Below, piece by piece: positions 15,959 through 23,623 of a DNA stretch of 64,000 bases. Position 1 is the stretch's first letter; each line of letters starts with the position of its first letter. Source of the stretch: Anaerofilum hominis (GTDB lineage Bacteria > Bacillota > Clostridia > Oscillospirales > Ruminococcaceae); assembly GCF_014287275.1 (NCBI RefSeq), contig NZ_JACONZ010000001.1, positions 620,001 through 684,000 of the forward strand, in the 5' to 3' direction. Position numbers and translations under genes: made by a program. The notes beneath the pieces were generated by a model. That model did not search any database. It saw nothing but the letters and a program-made list of their open reading frames with translations, and was not told the DNA's origin.

Positions 15959-16225
15959 TTGGAGAACCGGCTTTCCGTTGTCAGCATCATCGTGGAGGAC
16001 AGAGACTCTGCGGTGAAGATCAATGATCTGCTGCATGAATGCGGGCGATATATCGTCGGCCGCATGGGGCTGCCGTATCGCGAGCGGGGCGTCTCGGTGA
16101 TCTGCGTGGTCATCGACGCGCCCGGGGACGTCATCAGCGCCCTCTCGGGCAGGCTGGGCATGCTGCCCGGTGTCACCGCAAAGACGATGACCTCCAGGGC
16201 GCCGCTGCGTCCCGACGCCCCGTGA
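15959..16225 (+). CDS. TM1266-like iron-only hydrogenase system regulator (88 aa)
   Basis: Small ACT/ferredoxin-fold protein, beginning ENRLSVVSIIVEDRDSAVKIN, then HECGRYIVGRMGLPYRERGVSVICVVIDAP and ISALSGRLGMLPGV. This pattern matches the TM1266 family, often found with [FeFe]-hydrogenase maturation genes and annotated as a putative regulator; its biochemical role is not established. The start is TTG at 15959 with AAAGGGGG about 11 nt upstream, a slightly long spacing; there is no better start. It is the first gene of a probable operon with an ABC transporter and a HydE-like enzyme. Confidence 0.82.
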   Translation: MENRLSVVSIIVEDRDSAVKINDLLHECGRYIVGRMGLPYRERGVSVICVVIDAPGDVISALSGRLGMLPGVTAKTMTSRAPLRPDAP

Positions 16226-16300
16226 CCGCCCGCCGGCCACAACATCCCGGCCCGGCTTTTGTTCCTGGCCGGGCGCGCATATGAAAAGGAGAAATCGACC

Positions 16301-17353
16301 ATGAAAAAACTGACCGCCCTTGTCTTGTCCCTTGCCCTTGCCGCCTCCATGCTGGCGGGTTGCGGTTCTTCCGGCAGCCCGTCCTCCGGGGCCTCTTCCG
16401 CCTCTTTGCCGGCCTCGTCTGCCGCAGCCTCTTCCTCCGCCCCTGAAAAGGCGCCCGTGGAACCCGCGGACATCCGCATCGCGGGCCTGAAAGGCCCCAC
16501 CTCCATGGGCATGGTCAAGCTGATGGAGGACGCCGAAAACGGCGGCGCCGCCAACAACTACACCTTTACCATCGCCGGGTCCGCCGACGAGGTCACCCCC
16601 AAGCTGATCCAGGGCGAATTCGACATCGCCGCCGTGCCGGCCAACCTGGCCTCCGTGCTCTACAATAACACCGAGGGCGCCGTCAAGCTGCTGGCGGTCA
16701 ACACCCTGGGCGTCATCTACATTGTTGAAAAGGGCGACATCGTCCAGTCCCTGGCCGACCTGAAAGGCAAGACCATCTATGCCACCGGCAAAGGCTCCAC
16801 CCCCGAGTACGCGCTCAATTACATCCTCAGCGAAAACGGCATCGACCCGGCCGCCGACCTGACCGTGGAGTGGAAAACCGAGCCCACCGAGGTGGTCCAG
16901 CTGCTGGCCCAGTCTGAAAACGCCGTGGCCATGCTGCCCCAGCCCTATGTCACCGTGGCGCAGACCCAAGTGGAGGGCCTGCGGGTGGCCGTCGACCTGA
17001 ACCAGGCCTGGAGCAGCCTTGACAACGGCAGCCTGTTTCTGACCGGCGTCCTGGTGGTGCGCGCCGATTTTGCCGAGCAGTACCCCGACCAGCTGGCGGC
17101 GTTTCTGCAGGAATATCAGGCATCCACCGAGTGGGTCAACGCCAATGTCCCCGAGGCTGCACAGCTGGTGGAAAAGTTTGATATCGTCAAGGCCGCGGTG
17201 GCGGAAAAGGCCATCCCCTACTGCAACATCACCTATCTTGCCGGCGACGAGATGAAAGCCGCCATGGCCGGTTATCTGCAGGTGCTGTTCGACCAGAACG
17301 AAAAATCGGTCGGCGGAAAGCTGCCGGGCGACGACTTCTACTATGCCGTCTAA
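16301..17353 (+). CDS. ABC transporter substrate-binding lipoprotein (NMT1/SsuA-like)
   Basis: 350-aa exported binding protein. Lys-rich N-terminus and hydrophobic core, lipobox LAGC (Cys about residue 20), then a Ser/Ala-rich linker to about residue 55. The mature part has the features of the NMT1/THI5-like and sulfonate/nitrate group: QGEFDIAAVPANLASVLYN, LADLKGKTIYATGKGSTPEYALNYIL and AMLPQPYVTVAQ. These bind small organic anions or precursors; the ligand is not identifiable from sequence. AAAAGGAG precedes the ATG at 16301. The 3' end overlaps the permease start by 11 bp. The cluster implies the ligand is linked to the radical SAM enzyme downstream. Confidence 0.9.
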   Translation: MKKLTALVLSLALAASMLAGCGSSGSPSSGASSASLPASSAAASSSAPEKAPVEPADIRIAGLKGPTSMGMVKLMEDAENGGAANNYTFTIAGSADEVTPKLIQGEFDIAAVPANLASVLYNNTEGAVKLLAVNTLGVIYIVEKGDIVQSLADLKGKTIYATGKGSTPEYALNYILSENGIDPAADLTVEWKTEPTEVVQLLAQSENAVAMLPQPYVTVAQTQVEGLRVAVDLNQAWSSLDNGSLFLTGVLVVRADFAEQYPDQLAAFLQEYQASTEWVNANVPEAAQLVEKFDIVKAAVAEKAIPYCNITYLAGDEMKAAMAGYLQVLFDQNEKSVGGKLPGDDFYYAV

Positions 17354-18104
17354 ACCGTCAAAGCCCCGCTGGGAGCGCGCGGCTGCCGTGCTGCTGGCCC
17401 TGCTGGTCTGGCAGGCCGCGGCCGCGGCCCTGGGCAGCGCGCTGCTGCTGGTCTCCCCCCTGCGGGTGCTGCAGCGCCTTTCAGAACTGGCGCTGGAGCC
17501 CCAGTTCTACGCGGCGGTGGGCTTTTCTTTCGTGCGGATCGTGGCGGGGTTCCTGTTGGGCCTGTGCTGCGGCACCCTGCTGGCGGCGGCCGCAAGCCGC
17601 TGGCATCTGGCCGAGGTGCTGCTCTGGCCGTATATGACCGTTATCAAGACGACGCCGGTGGCCTCTTTTATCATCCTCTGCCTGATCTGGCTGGATTCCT
17701 CCAGCCTGCCGGTGTTCATCTCGTTTTTGATGGTGCTGCCCATCGTCTACGCCAATATGCTGGAGGGGATCCGCCAGACCGACCCCAAACTGCTGGAGAT
17801 GGCCGGGCTGTTCCGGGCCAGGGCCGGGCGCCGGCTGCTCTACATCTATCTGCCGCAGCTGCGCCCCTATCTGACCACAGCCTGCAGCGTGGCGCTGGGC
17901 CTGTCCTGGAAAGCCGGCATCGCGGCCGAGGTCATCGGCATCCCCAGCGGCTCCATCGGCGAACGGCTTTACGAGGCGAAAGTATATCTCAGTTCCGCCG
18001 ACCTGTTCGCCTGGACGGTGGTGATCATCGCGGTCAGCATCGCGTTTGAAAAGTTGTTTTTATGGCTGCTGCGGGTGGGCTACCGCCGTCTGGAGCGGCT
18101 GTGA
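17343..18104 (+). CDS. ABC transporter permease (SsuC/TauC type)
   Basis: 253-aa inner-membrane permease with about six hydrophobic helices. The cytoplasmic coupling (EAA-like) loop reads EGIRQTDPKLLEMAGLF, typical of nitrate/sulfonate/taurine and thiamine-precursor importers. The ATG at 17343 lies within the end of the substrate-binding protein gene, indicating translational coupling; there is no strong separate ribosome site. It pairs with the binding protein upstream and the ATPase downstream. Confidence 0.92.
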   Translation: MPSKPSKPRWERAAAVLLALLVWQAAAAALGSALLLVSPLRVLQRLSELALEPQFYAAVGFSFVRIVAGFLLGLCCGTLLAAAASRWHLAEVLLWPYMTVIKTTPVASFIILCLIWLDSSSLPVFISFLMVLPIVYANMLEGIRQTDPKLLEMAGLFRARAGRRLLYIYLPQLRPYLTTACSVALGLSWKAGIAAEVIGIPSGSIGERLYEAKVYLSSADLFAWTVVIIAVSIAFEKLFLWLLRVGYRRLERL

Positions 18105-18134
18105 CCGGCCCCGGCCGGAGAGGAGGTGCGCTCT

Positions 18135-18719
18135 GTGGAGGATATCGTCGTGCAGGGGCTGTGCAAAAGTTTTGACGGCACGGCCGTGCTGCAGAACTTC
18201 AGCGCCCGCTTTGCGGCAGGGCGCACGACCTGTCTGATGGGCCGGTCCGGCTGCGGCAAGACCACGCTGCTGAATATCCTGATGGGTCTTTTGCCCGCAG
18301 ACAGCGGTACGGTGACAGGGGTACCCGCGCGCCTGGCCGCAGTTTTTCAGGAGGACCGGCTGCTGGAAAGCTTTTCAGCGGCGTCCAACCTGGCCTTTGT
18401 CCGCCCCAGGGCGTCTGCCGCCCTGATCGGCGAACATCTGGCAGAGGTCGGGCTGGCAGACGCCGCCCGGCAGCCGGTGCGCGAGCTGTCCGGCGGCATG
18501 CGGCGGCGGGTGGCCATCGCCCGCGCGGTGCTGGCCGCCGGCGAGCTGCTGATCCTGGACGAGCCTTTCAAGGGCCTGGATGAGACGACCCGGCGCGCGG
18601 TGGCGGACTATCTGCGCCGCTACACGGACGGGGCCACCGTCATCCTGGTGACCCACGACGAGGACGAGGTGGCGCTGATGGGCGGCGCGCTGATCCGGAT
18701 GGAGGCCCCGTCCGCCTGA
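18135..18719 (+). CDS. ABC transporter ATP-binding protein
   Basis: 194-aa single nucleotide-binding domain, rather short for the family (usually 240-260), because the C-terminal accessory part is missing. Walker A is GRSGCGKTT, the Q-loop AAVFQEDRLLE, the signature LSGGMRRRVAIARA, Walker B LLILDEPFKGLD and the switch His in VTHDEDE. I chose GTG at 18135 (AGGAGG 8 nt upstream), not GTG at 18126, which overlaps that ribosome site. Energises the preceding permease and binding protein. Confidence 0.92.
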   Translation: MEDIVVQGLCKSFDGTAVLQNFSARFAAGRTTCLMGRSGCGKTTLLNILMGLLPADSGTVTGVPARLAAVFQEDRLLESFSAASNLAFVRPRASAALIGEHLAEVGLADAARQPVRELSGGMRRRVAIARAVLAAGELLILDEPFKGLDETTRRAVADYLRRYTDGATVILVTHDEDEVALMGGALIRMEAPSA

Positions 18720-18855
18720 GCGTCCGTCTGCGCGTTTTCCCCCGCTTCCCGGCGCGGCGCGGGAGCGCTTTTCGGAACAGGGCGCACAGAGATCGCAGAG
18801 CACGCGGGGGAGGCTGTTCCCCTGCTGCTGTCAAAAAAATGTGGAGGGACTTGCG

Positions 18856-19836
18856 ATGAAAGTCGAGACCAGAGCTGAAATATTGGAGATCCTGAAGATG
18901 CCCCAGCAGGAATACCTCGCGGCGGTCGCCCCGGAAGCCCGGCGCGTCCACCAGCAGGAAAACGGCGGCCGCCTGACCGCCACCGCCATGCTGGGCTACA
19001 GCAATGTGTGCAAAAACCAGTGTCTCTACTGCGGGATGCGCGCAGCGAACAGCGCGGTGCCCCGCTACCGCATCGACCCGCGGGACGTGCTCGCTTCCCT
19101 GTCCGCCGCCCATGAGCTGGGGTTCCGGCGCGTCTTTCTCGTCTCCGGCGAGGACCCCAAATACGGCTTTGACAAGCTGCTGCAGATCGTCGCCGGCGCA
19201 AAGGCGCTGGGCATGAGCTGGGTGAGCCTGGCCTGCGGCGAATATGAGCGCAGCCAGTATGAAGAGCTGCGCGCCGCCGGGGCGGACGAATATGTGGTAA
19301 AATTCGAGATGTCGGACCGGGAGACCTTTGACCGGCTCAATCCCTCGACCAGCTATGACAGGAGGATGGCGGCCATCCGCAGCGTAAAAGAAGCGGGCCT
19401 GCTGCTTGCCTCGGGCAACATCGTGGACTATCCTGGTCAGACGCTGGAGCAGCTTGCCGAGGATATCCTGCTGATGAAAAAGCTGGAGATCAGCTGGGCG
19501 CCCGTGATCCCCTATCTCCCTGCCCAGAACACCCCCCTTGCGGCCGAGGGAGGCCCCGGCAGCCGGGAGCTGAACCTGAAAGAGATCTCTCTTTTGCGGC
19601 TGATGATGCCCCGCGTCAACATCACCGCGCAGCAGCCGGGCGAAAATCCGGCCGACGGCCTTGCCAGCGACGACGGCAATCTGGCCGCGCTTGCGGCGGG
19701 GGCCAACTTTTTGTTTGCCGATCTGCTGCCCACCGCCCAGGCGCAGGCCTTTCGGGTCGTGGACAACCGCATCACGCTGGGGCTGGAGCACATCCGGGAT
19801 ATGGCGCAGCGCAGCGGCATGGAATTTCATTTTTAA
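18856..19836 (+). CDS. HydE-like radical SAM protein
   Basis: 326-aa radical SAM enzyme with the cluster motif C-x3-C-x2-C (Cys 52, 56, 59, in VCKNQCLYCG). Further blocks resemble HydE, the [FeFe]-hydrogenase H-cluster maturase: LVSGEDPKYG, GADEYVVKFE, NPSTSYDRRM, GNIVDYPGQT and IPYLPAQNTPLA. It is about 20-30 residues shorter than typical HydE and lacks C-terminal cysteines that could hold a second cluster. ATG 18856 has GGAGGG 8 nt upstream. Last gene of the cluster, with a strong terminator after it. No hydG, hydF or hydrogenase gene is in the window, so it may be a true HydE encoded apart or a paralogue with another substrate. Confidence 0.8.
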   Translation: MKVETRAEILEILKMPQQEYLAAVAPEARRVHQQENGGRLTATAMLGYSNVCKNQCLYCGMRAANSAVPRYRIDPRDVLASLSAAHELGFRRVFLVSGEDPKYGFDKLLQIVAGAKALGMSWVSLACGEYERSQYEELRAAGADEYVVKFEMSDRETFDRLNPSTSYDRRMAAIRSVKEAGLLLASGNIVDYPGQTLEQLAEDILLMKKLEISWAPVIPYLPAQNTPLAAEGGPGSRELNLKEISLLRLMMPRVNITAQQPGENPADGLASDDGNLAALAAGANFLFADLLPTAQAQAFRVVDNRITLGLEHIRDMAQRSGMEFHF

Positions 19837-19912
19837 CTTCACCCGCATGGGGAGACGCACCGCCCCGCCGAGGCGGTAGGGTTTTATCCGCGGGCTTCTG
19901 AGGAAAAACAGC

Positions 19913-19957
19913 AAAGGGCACGGCAGCCGGCCATCAAAGCCGGCTGCCGTGCCCTTT
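19913..19957. terminator. Bidirectional terminator between HydE-like gene and trxB
   Basis: Perfect 19-bp inverted repeat (AAAGGGCACGGCAGCCGGC, 7-nt loop) between convergent genes; the A3/T3 ends serve both strands. Confidence 0.9.
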
Positions 19958-19976
19958 CTGCGTCCCTGCCACACCG

Positions 19977-20900
19977 TCAGGCCTGCTGCAGCAGATATTC
20001 CTCAATGAAATGCGCCGCCACCGCGCCGTCCGAGGCTGCGGTCACGATCTGCCGCAGCGGCTTCGAGCGCAGATCGCCCACCGCAAAGACGCCGGGCAGA
20101 TCGGTGCGGGTGGTCTCGTCCGCATCCACATAGCCGTGTTCTTCCAGCTTTACCTGGTCTGCGAAAAGGGCGGTGTCGGGCACCCGGCCCACGGCTACGA
20201 ACAGCCCGTCGCAGGGGATCTCCCTCTCCGCGCCGGTCTTTACGTCCTCCACCCGCACTCCGGTCACCTGCGCGCCGTGGAGGATGCCGGTGATGCGGCT
20301 GTTCCAGACAAATTCCACCCCGCTCTCCCTCAGGGGCGCCAGATAGACCTGAGAGGCGCGCAGCGTATCGCGCCGGTGGACCAGGATCACCTTTTTGCAG
20401 AGCTTTGCCAGATGCAGGGCGTCGGCGGCCGCACTGTTGCCGCCGCCCGCCACCACCACGGTCTTGTCTTTATAGAGCATGCCGTCGCAGGTGGCACAGT
20501 ATGCGACCCCACGGCCGCGCAGCTCCCGCTCTTCCGGCAGGCCCAGCTCCCGCGGGGAGGCCCCCGTAGACAGCACCACTGCCCGCGCTTCCAGTTCGCC
20601 GTCGGTGGTCAGGATGCGCTTGGTGTCACCGGCCAGTTCCACGCCTGTGACGTCGGCAAACAGCGTTTCGGCCCCAAACCGCTCCGCCCCGCGCTGCATG
20701 CGCTCACCCAGCTCAAAGCCGTCGACCCCCTCGTCAAAGCCGGGATAGTTGTCCACCCGCCCGGTGGTCGCCATCTGGCCGCCCGGCGCCATCTTTTCGA
20801 TCACCGTCACCGAAAAACCGGCGCGCGCGCAGTAAAGTGCCGCCGTATATCCGCCCGGGCCGCCGCCCAGCACCGCCACGTCGACTTTTTTGACGCTCAT
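19977..20900 (-). CDS. trxB: Thioredoxin reductase
   Basis: FAD- and NAD(P)H-dependent disulfide reductase, 307 aa, low-molecular-weight type. N-terminal FAD motif GGGPGGYTAALYCARAG, redox-active CATC in YCATCDGMLYK, NADPH-domain motif VVAGGGNSAAADALHLA, and C-terminal FAD motif GVFAVGDLRSKPLRQIVTAASDG. Last gene of the rhodanese-thioredoxin-SDR-trxB run; it would recycle the thioredoxin encoded two genes upstream. Only 16 bp separate it from the SDR gene. Confidence 0.95.
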   Translation of the reverse strand: MSVKKVDVAVLGGGPGGYTAALYCARAGFSVTVIEKMAPGGQMATTGRVDNYPGFDEGVDGFELGERMQRGAERFGAETLFADVTGVELAGDTKRILTTDGELEARAVVLSTGASPRELGLPEERELRGRGVAYCATCDGMLYKDKTVVVAGGGNSAAADALHLAKLCKKVILVHRRDTLRASQVYLAPLRESGVEFVWNSRITGILHGAQVTGVRVEDVKTGAEREIPCDGLFVAVGRVPDTALFADQVKLEEHGYVDADETTRTDLPGVFAVGDLRSKPLRQIVTAASDGAVAAHFIEEYLLQQA

Positions 20901-20916
20901 CTCTCATCTCTCCTTT

Positions 20917-21666
20917 TCACATTACAAGGCCGCCGTCCACATGCACGATGGTGCCCGTGGTGAAAGACGCCTCGTCTGAGGCCAGATAGACGTAGGCCCC
21001 GGCCAGTTCCTCCGGCTCGGCCATCCGCCCCAGCGGGGTCAGCGCTTTGAGGCCGGCCATCATCCGCTCGTCCACCGACTGGGCCACCATGTCGGTGCCC
21101 ACCACGCCCGGGGCGACGGCGTTGACCCTGATATGATAGGGCCCCAGCTCCTTTGCGCAGGACTTGGTCAGCCCGTTGACCGCAAATTTGGAGGAGGAAT
21201 ACGCGGTCTGCATCTTGCCGCCATAGGTGCCCACCATGGAACTGGTATTGACGATGCTGCCGCCGCCCTGATCCCGCATGATCGGCGCGACCTCCCGTGT
21301 GCACTTGAACGCGCCTCCCAGGTTGACCCCGAGCACCGCGTCGAACTCCTCATCCGTCATGTCAAAGATCCGTTTTGCCGACGTGATGCCCGCATTGTTC
21401 ACCAGTATGTCGATCCTGCCCCAGCGCTGCATCACCGCAGCCACCATGGCGCGCACCGCAGCCGTGTCCGACACATCCGCCCCCAGCGGCAGGATCTCCG
21501 CCTGCGGCAGCTCGGCAAGCAGCCGCTGTGCCGCGCGCTCGGCTGAGGAAGCGCTGCTGCCGCAAAGCGCCACCCGCGCCCCTTCCTGTACAAACGCCCG
21601 CGCTACCGCGTAGCCGATGCCCCGCGATGCGCCGGTGACGATCGCTGTTTTCCCTTCCAGTCTCAT
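20917..21666 (-). CDS. SDR-family oxidoreductase (FabG-like)
   Basis: 249-aa classical short-chain dehydrogenase/reductase. Cofactor motif TGASRGIGYA at the N-terminus, NNAG, the catalytic Ser (VNTSSMVG), YSSSK (Tyr and Lys) and GGLVM C-terminus. Similar to 3-oxoacyl-ACP reductase FabG, but many such proteins act on other alcohols or ketones and no fatty-acid genes are adjacent. The start is ATG 21666 with AGAGGTG upstream; a longer frame to 21996 overlaps thioredoxin and is not supported. In an operon with thioredoxin and trxB, so a redox-related role is possible. Confidence 0.9.
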   Translation of the reverse strand: MRLEGKTAIVTGASRGIGYAVARAFVQEGARVALCGSSASSAERAAQRLLAELPQAEILPLGADVSDTAAVRAMVAAVMQRWGRIDILVNNAGITSAKRIFDMTDEEFDAVLGVNLGGAFKCTREVAPIMRDQGGGSIVNTSSMVGTYGGKMQTAYSSSKFAVNGLTKSCAKELGPYHIRVNAVAPGVVGTDMVAQSVDERMMAGLKALTPLGRMAEPEELAGAYVYLASDEASFTTGTIVHVDGGLVM

Positions 21667-21752
21667 AGTTTTCACCTCTTCTGTTTTTCCATTTTGCGTC
21701 CCGGCCCGTTTTTCAGGGCGCGGGCCGTCTTTCCGCCGCAGCGGTCTTGTTT

Positions 21753-22085
21753 TCAGCCGAACGCAACGCCGTTTTCCCTCAGCCAGCTTTCCACTGCCGC
21801 CTGCGAGGGCGGGTTCACCACCCGCGCCGTCTCTTTGCCCCCGGCAAACAGGATCAGGGTGGGGATGGTGTCCACGCGATACCGCCGGGCCAGTTCTCCG
21901 CCCTCGTCGATGTCCACCTGTACCACCTCCGCCGCCTGCCCCACTTTCTGCGCCGCCCGTTCCAGCGCCGGGGAGAGGCGTCTGCAGTAACCGCACCAGT
22001 CGGCCATAAAATCCACCGCCACCGGCCGCGCCGCCCCTAAGACCTCCTGTTCAAACTCTGTCGTGCCGATCTTTCTGATCGCCAT
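21753..22085 (-). CDS. Thioredoxin-like protein with WCGYC active site
   Basis: 110-aa thioredoxin fold: VAVDFMADWCGYC (Cys31, Cys34), VDIDEGGELARRYRVDTIPTLILF with the cis-Pro, and GG before the last helix. The central dipeptide is GY where canonical thioredoxins have GP, which usually shifts redox potential and partner choice. Start ATG 22085 with GGAGCAGG upstream; an upstream in-frame ATG at 22136 overlaps the rhodanese gene and adds a charged, unrelated tail. Likely reduced by the TrxB encoded nearby. Confidence 0.93.
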   Translation of the reverse strand: MAIRKIGTTEFEQEVLGAARPVAVDFMADWCGYCRRLSPALERAAQKVGQAAEVVQVDIDEGGELARRYRVDTIPTLILFAGGKETARVVNPPSQAAVESWLRENGVAFG

Positions 22086-22132
22086 AAAAACCTGCTCCTT
22101 TCTTCTGTCTGTGCGCTCTGTTTTTTCTGTTC

Positions 22133-22579
22133 TCACTCTGCGGTCCCGCTCTCCGTCTCGTAGGGCCAGTCGATGATGCCGCCAAAATCGTAGATGTTTT
22201 GGTATCCCAAAGCCTCCAGCTTTTGCGCGGCCTGTCTGCTGCGCACCCCGCTGCGGCAGTACACCAGCAGCACGGCGTCCTTTTCCGGCAGGGCGTCGGG
22301 CGGCTGGTCCCCGATGGTCCCCAGCGGCACCAGCACCGCGCCGGGGATATGCTCCTGCGTGTATTCGTCCTCGCGGCGCACATCCACGATCGTGACGCCG
22401 CCTGCATCGATCATCTCCCTGGCGTCTTCCGCGCTGATCTTATGGTAAGCCGTCTCGGTCCGGGACGACGCGTTGCCCGGCTCCGCCGTCGCCCGGGATC
22501 TGTCCCCTTCTGCTCCCCGGCAGCCCGCGAACAACAGCGGCGCGGCAAACGCCAGCGCCAGCAGCCCGATCCATTTCAT
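22133..22579 (-). CDS. Rhodanese-domain lipoprotein (148 aa)
   Basis: Signal peptide with lipobox LFAGC (lipidated Cys20), a short linker, then one rhodanese domain: ISAEDAREMIDAGGVTIVDVRREDEY, EHIPGAVLVPLG and the active-site loop YCRSGVRS with catalytic Cys108. It would face the outside of the membrane and handle sulfane sulfur or persulfides; the physiological donor is unknown. First gene of the operon with thioredoxin, SDR and TrxB, pointing to extracytoplasmic or sulfur-linked thiol redox chemistry. Its promoter is strong and carries inverted repeats. Confidence 0.92.
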   Translation of the reverse strand: MKWIGLLALAFAAPLLFAGCRGAEGDRSRATAEPGNASSRTETAYHKISAEDAREMIDAGGVTIVDVRREDEYTQEHIPGAVLVPLGTIGDQPPDALPEKDAVLLVYCRSGVRSRQAAQKLEALGYQNIYDFGGIIDWPYETESGTAE

Positions 22580-22599
22580 GCGATCCCTCTCCTTTTATC

Positions 22600-22618
22600 T
22601 GTAATTATTTTGATTACA
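22600..22618 (-). promoter_or_regulatory. Inverted repeat operator candidate, rhodanese-trxB operon
   Basis: TGTAAT-N7-ATTACA between the -10 box and the ribosome site. Further GTAAC/TGTAAC half-site-like words lie in the same 45 bp. The position suits a repressor; no candidate regulator gene is adjacent. Confidence 0.5.
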
Positions 22619-22630
22619 TTTGTTACTGTT

Positions 22631-22659
22631 ATTATATTAGTTACAGATTGAAATGTCAA
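22631..22659 (-). promoter_or_regulatory. Consensus sigma-A promoter of the rhodanese-trxB operon
   Basis: On the minus strand TTGACA (22654-22659), 17-bp spacer, TATAAT (22631-22636). Confidence 0.9.
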
Positions 22660-22924
22660 CTGTTTTTTCAACTCTCCCAATTTTCCCCCCGCCTGCTTCT
22701 TCCAGGCCGCACAGCACCGCCTGTTTTACCGTCCGGGGCGCTTCTGCAGGTTCTGATCCCGTCTTTCTGTCCGTTTTCTCCCGCCGTGCGCGGGGCTCAT
22801 CCTTATCTTTTCCCGTTTTGAGGGAGAAAAGCCGCCCCGCTCCGCAAAGCTGCAAAAAATGGCCGGAAGCCGGTTTTTCGGGCCTTGCTCCGGGTGCCGG
22901 TTCAGCGGCGAGGCCGTGGAGGTC

Positions 22925-23000
22925 AAGATAAGATATTTTGGGGGCCGTCCGCCCGGTCGCCGCGTAAGCGGCGAGAGCGGGGCCAGTTAAGATAACTCAT
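22925..23000 (-). repeat. Dispersed palindromic repeat, copy D (inverted)
   Basis: Read on the minus strand, GGCCCCGCTCTCGCCGCT and GCGGCGACCGGGCGG align with copies A-C, preceded by TTATCTTAACT like the TTATCTCAAT before copy B. It lacks the A/T hairpin tail. Confidence 0.65.
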
Positions 23001-23104
23001 TAGCCGGGAATGCCGCGCCGCCCAGCACCAGGCGGAAAAGCCCAGTATCGATCAAAGAAAAGACCACGCCGGAGATTGCCGGGACGATGACGATAGCCGT
23101 GATA

Positions 23105-23265
23105 GCGACCGCGAGGGAAAGTGCAGCAGTCCGAGCGGAGCAATAAAAAATAGCCGGCGGCAAAGTGCAGGCTGCTTCTTCAGCCATCCGCCCGGTTGCC
23201 GTGCAGCGGCGGGGGCGAAACCTATCAGGATAAGATAAGTCATTTTCGCAGCAATAAAAATAGCA
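23105..23265 (-). repeat. Dispersed palindromic repeat, copy E (inverted, diverged)
   Basis: On the minus strand the CGCCGCTG and CGGCAACCGGGCGG core is flanked on both sides by the TATTTTTATTGC hairpin arms seen in copies A and C. The rest of 22660-23623 holds no gene I can support. Confidence 0.6.
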
Positions 23266-23322
23266 GGCGTCCTCACAACGCCACTCCGCGGGAACACATC
23301 GCCCGGTATTCCCCCAAAAGCA

Positions 23323-23364
23323 CGATAAAGCCGGAGGAAAGCAATGTTTCCTCCGGCTTTATCG
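23323..23364. terminator. Strong hairpin terminator in intergenic region
   Basis: An 18-bp perfect stem (CGATAAAGCCGGAGGAAA with its complement, loop GCAATG). No gene ends immediately beside it on the plus strand; on the minus strand it lies 260 bp past the XRE/desulfoferrodoxin-like gene. Confidence 0.75.
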
Positions 23365-23623
23365 CATATTTTTTCTGGAACCGGGCGCTAAAAAAGCGGG
23401 ATACCGTTTACGGGCGCTCTGGGCCTCTATAAAAAAGTGAACCGCTTAAAAGCCCCTGCGCCGCCCCTTTTGCCACAGCGCGGAGGCCGCAATCCCTGGA
23501 AGCGTCCTGACGCGCGGGCCGAGCCCTGGGCCGTGCTTTTCCCCTGCGCATTTATGCGGCGGTTTCAGCGCGCCTTTTTCCCCCTGCGCCCGCCGGCCCG
23601 GGGCCGGCAAAAGGCGCGGTGGG

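Noticed and set aside
22640..23620. Short genes in the intergenic stretch between the rhodanese and XRE genes
   Set aside because: Frames up to 92 codons overlap the dispersed repeats and lack ribosome sites and known motifs.
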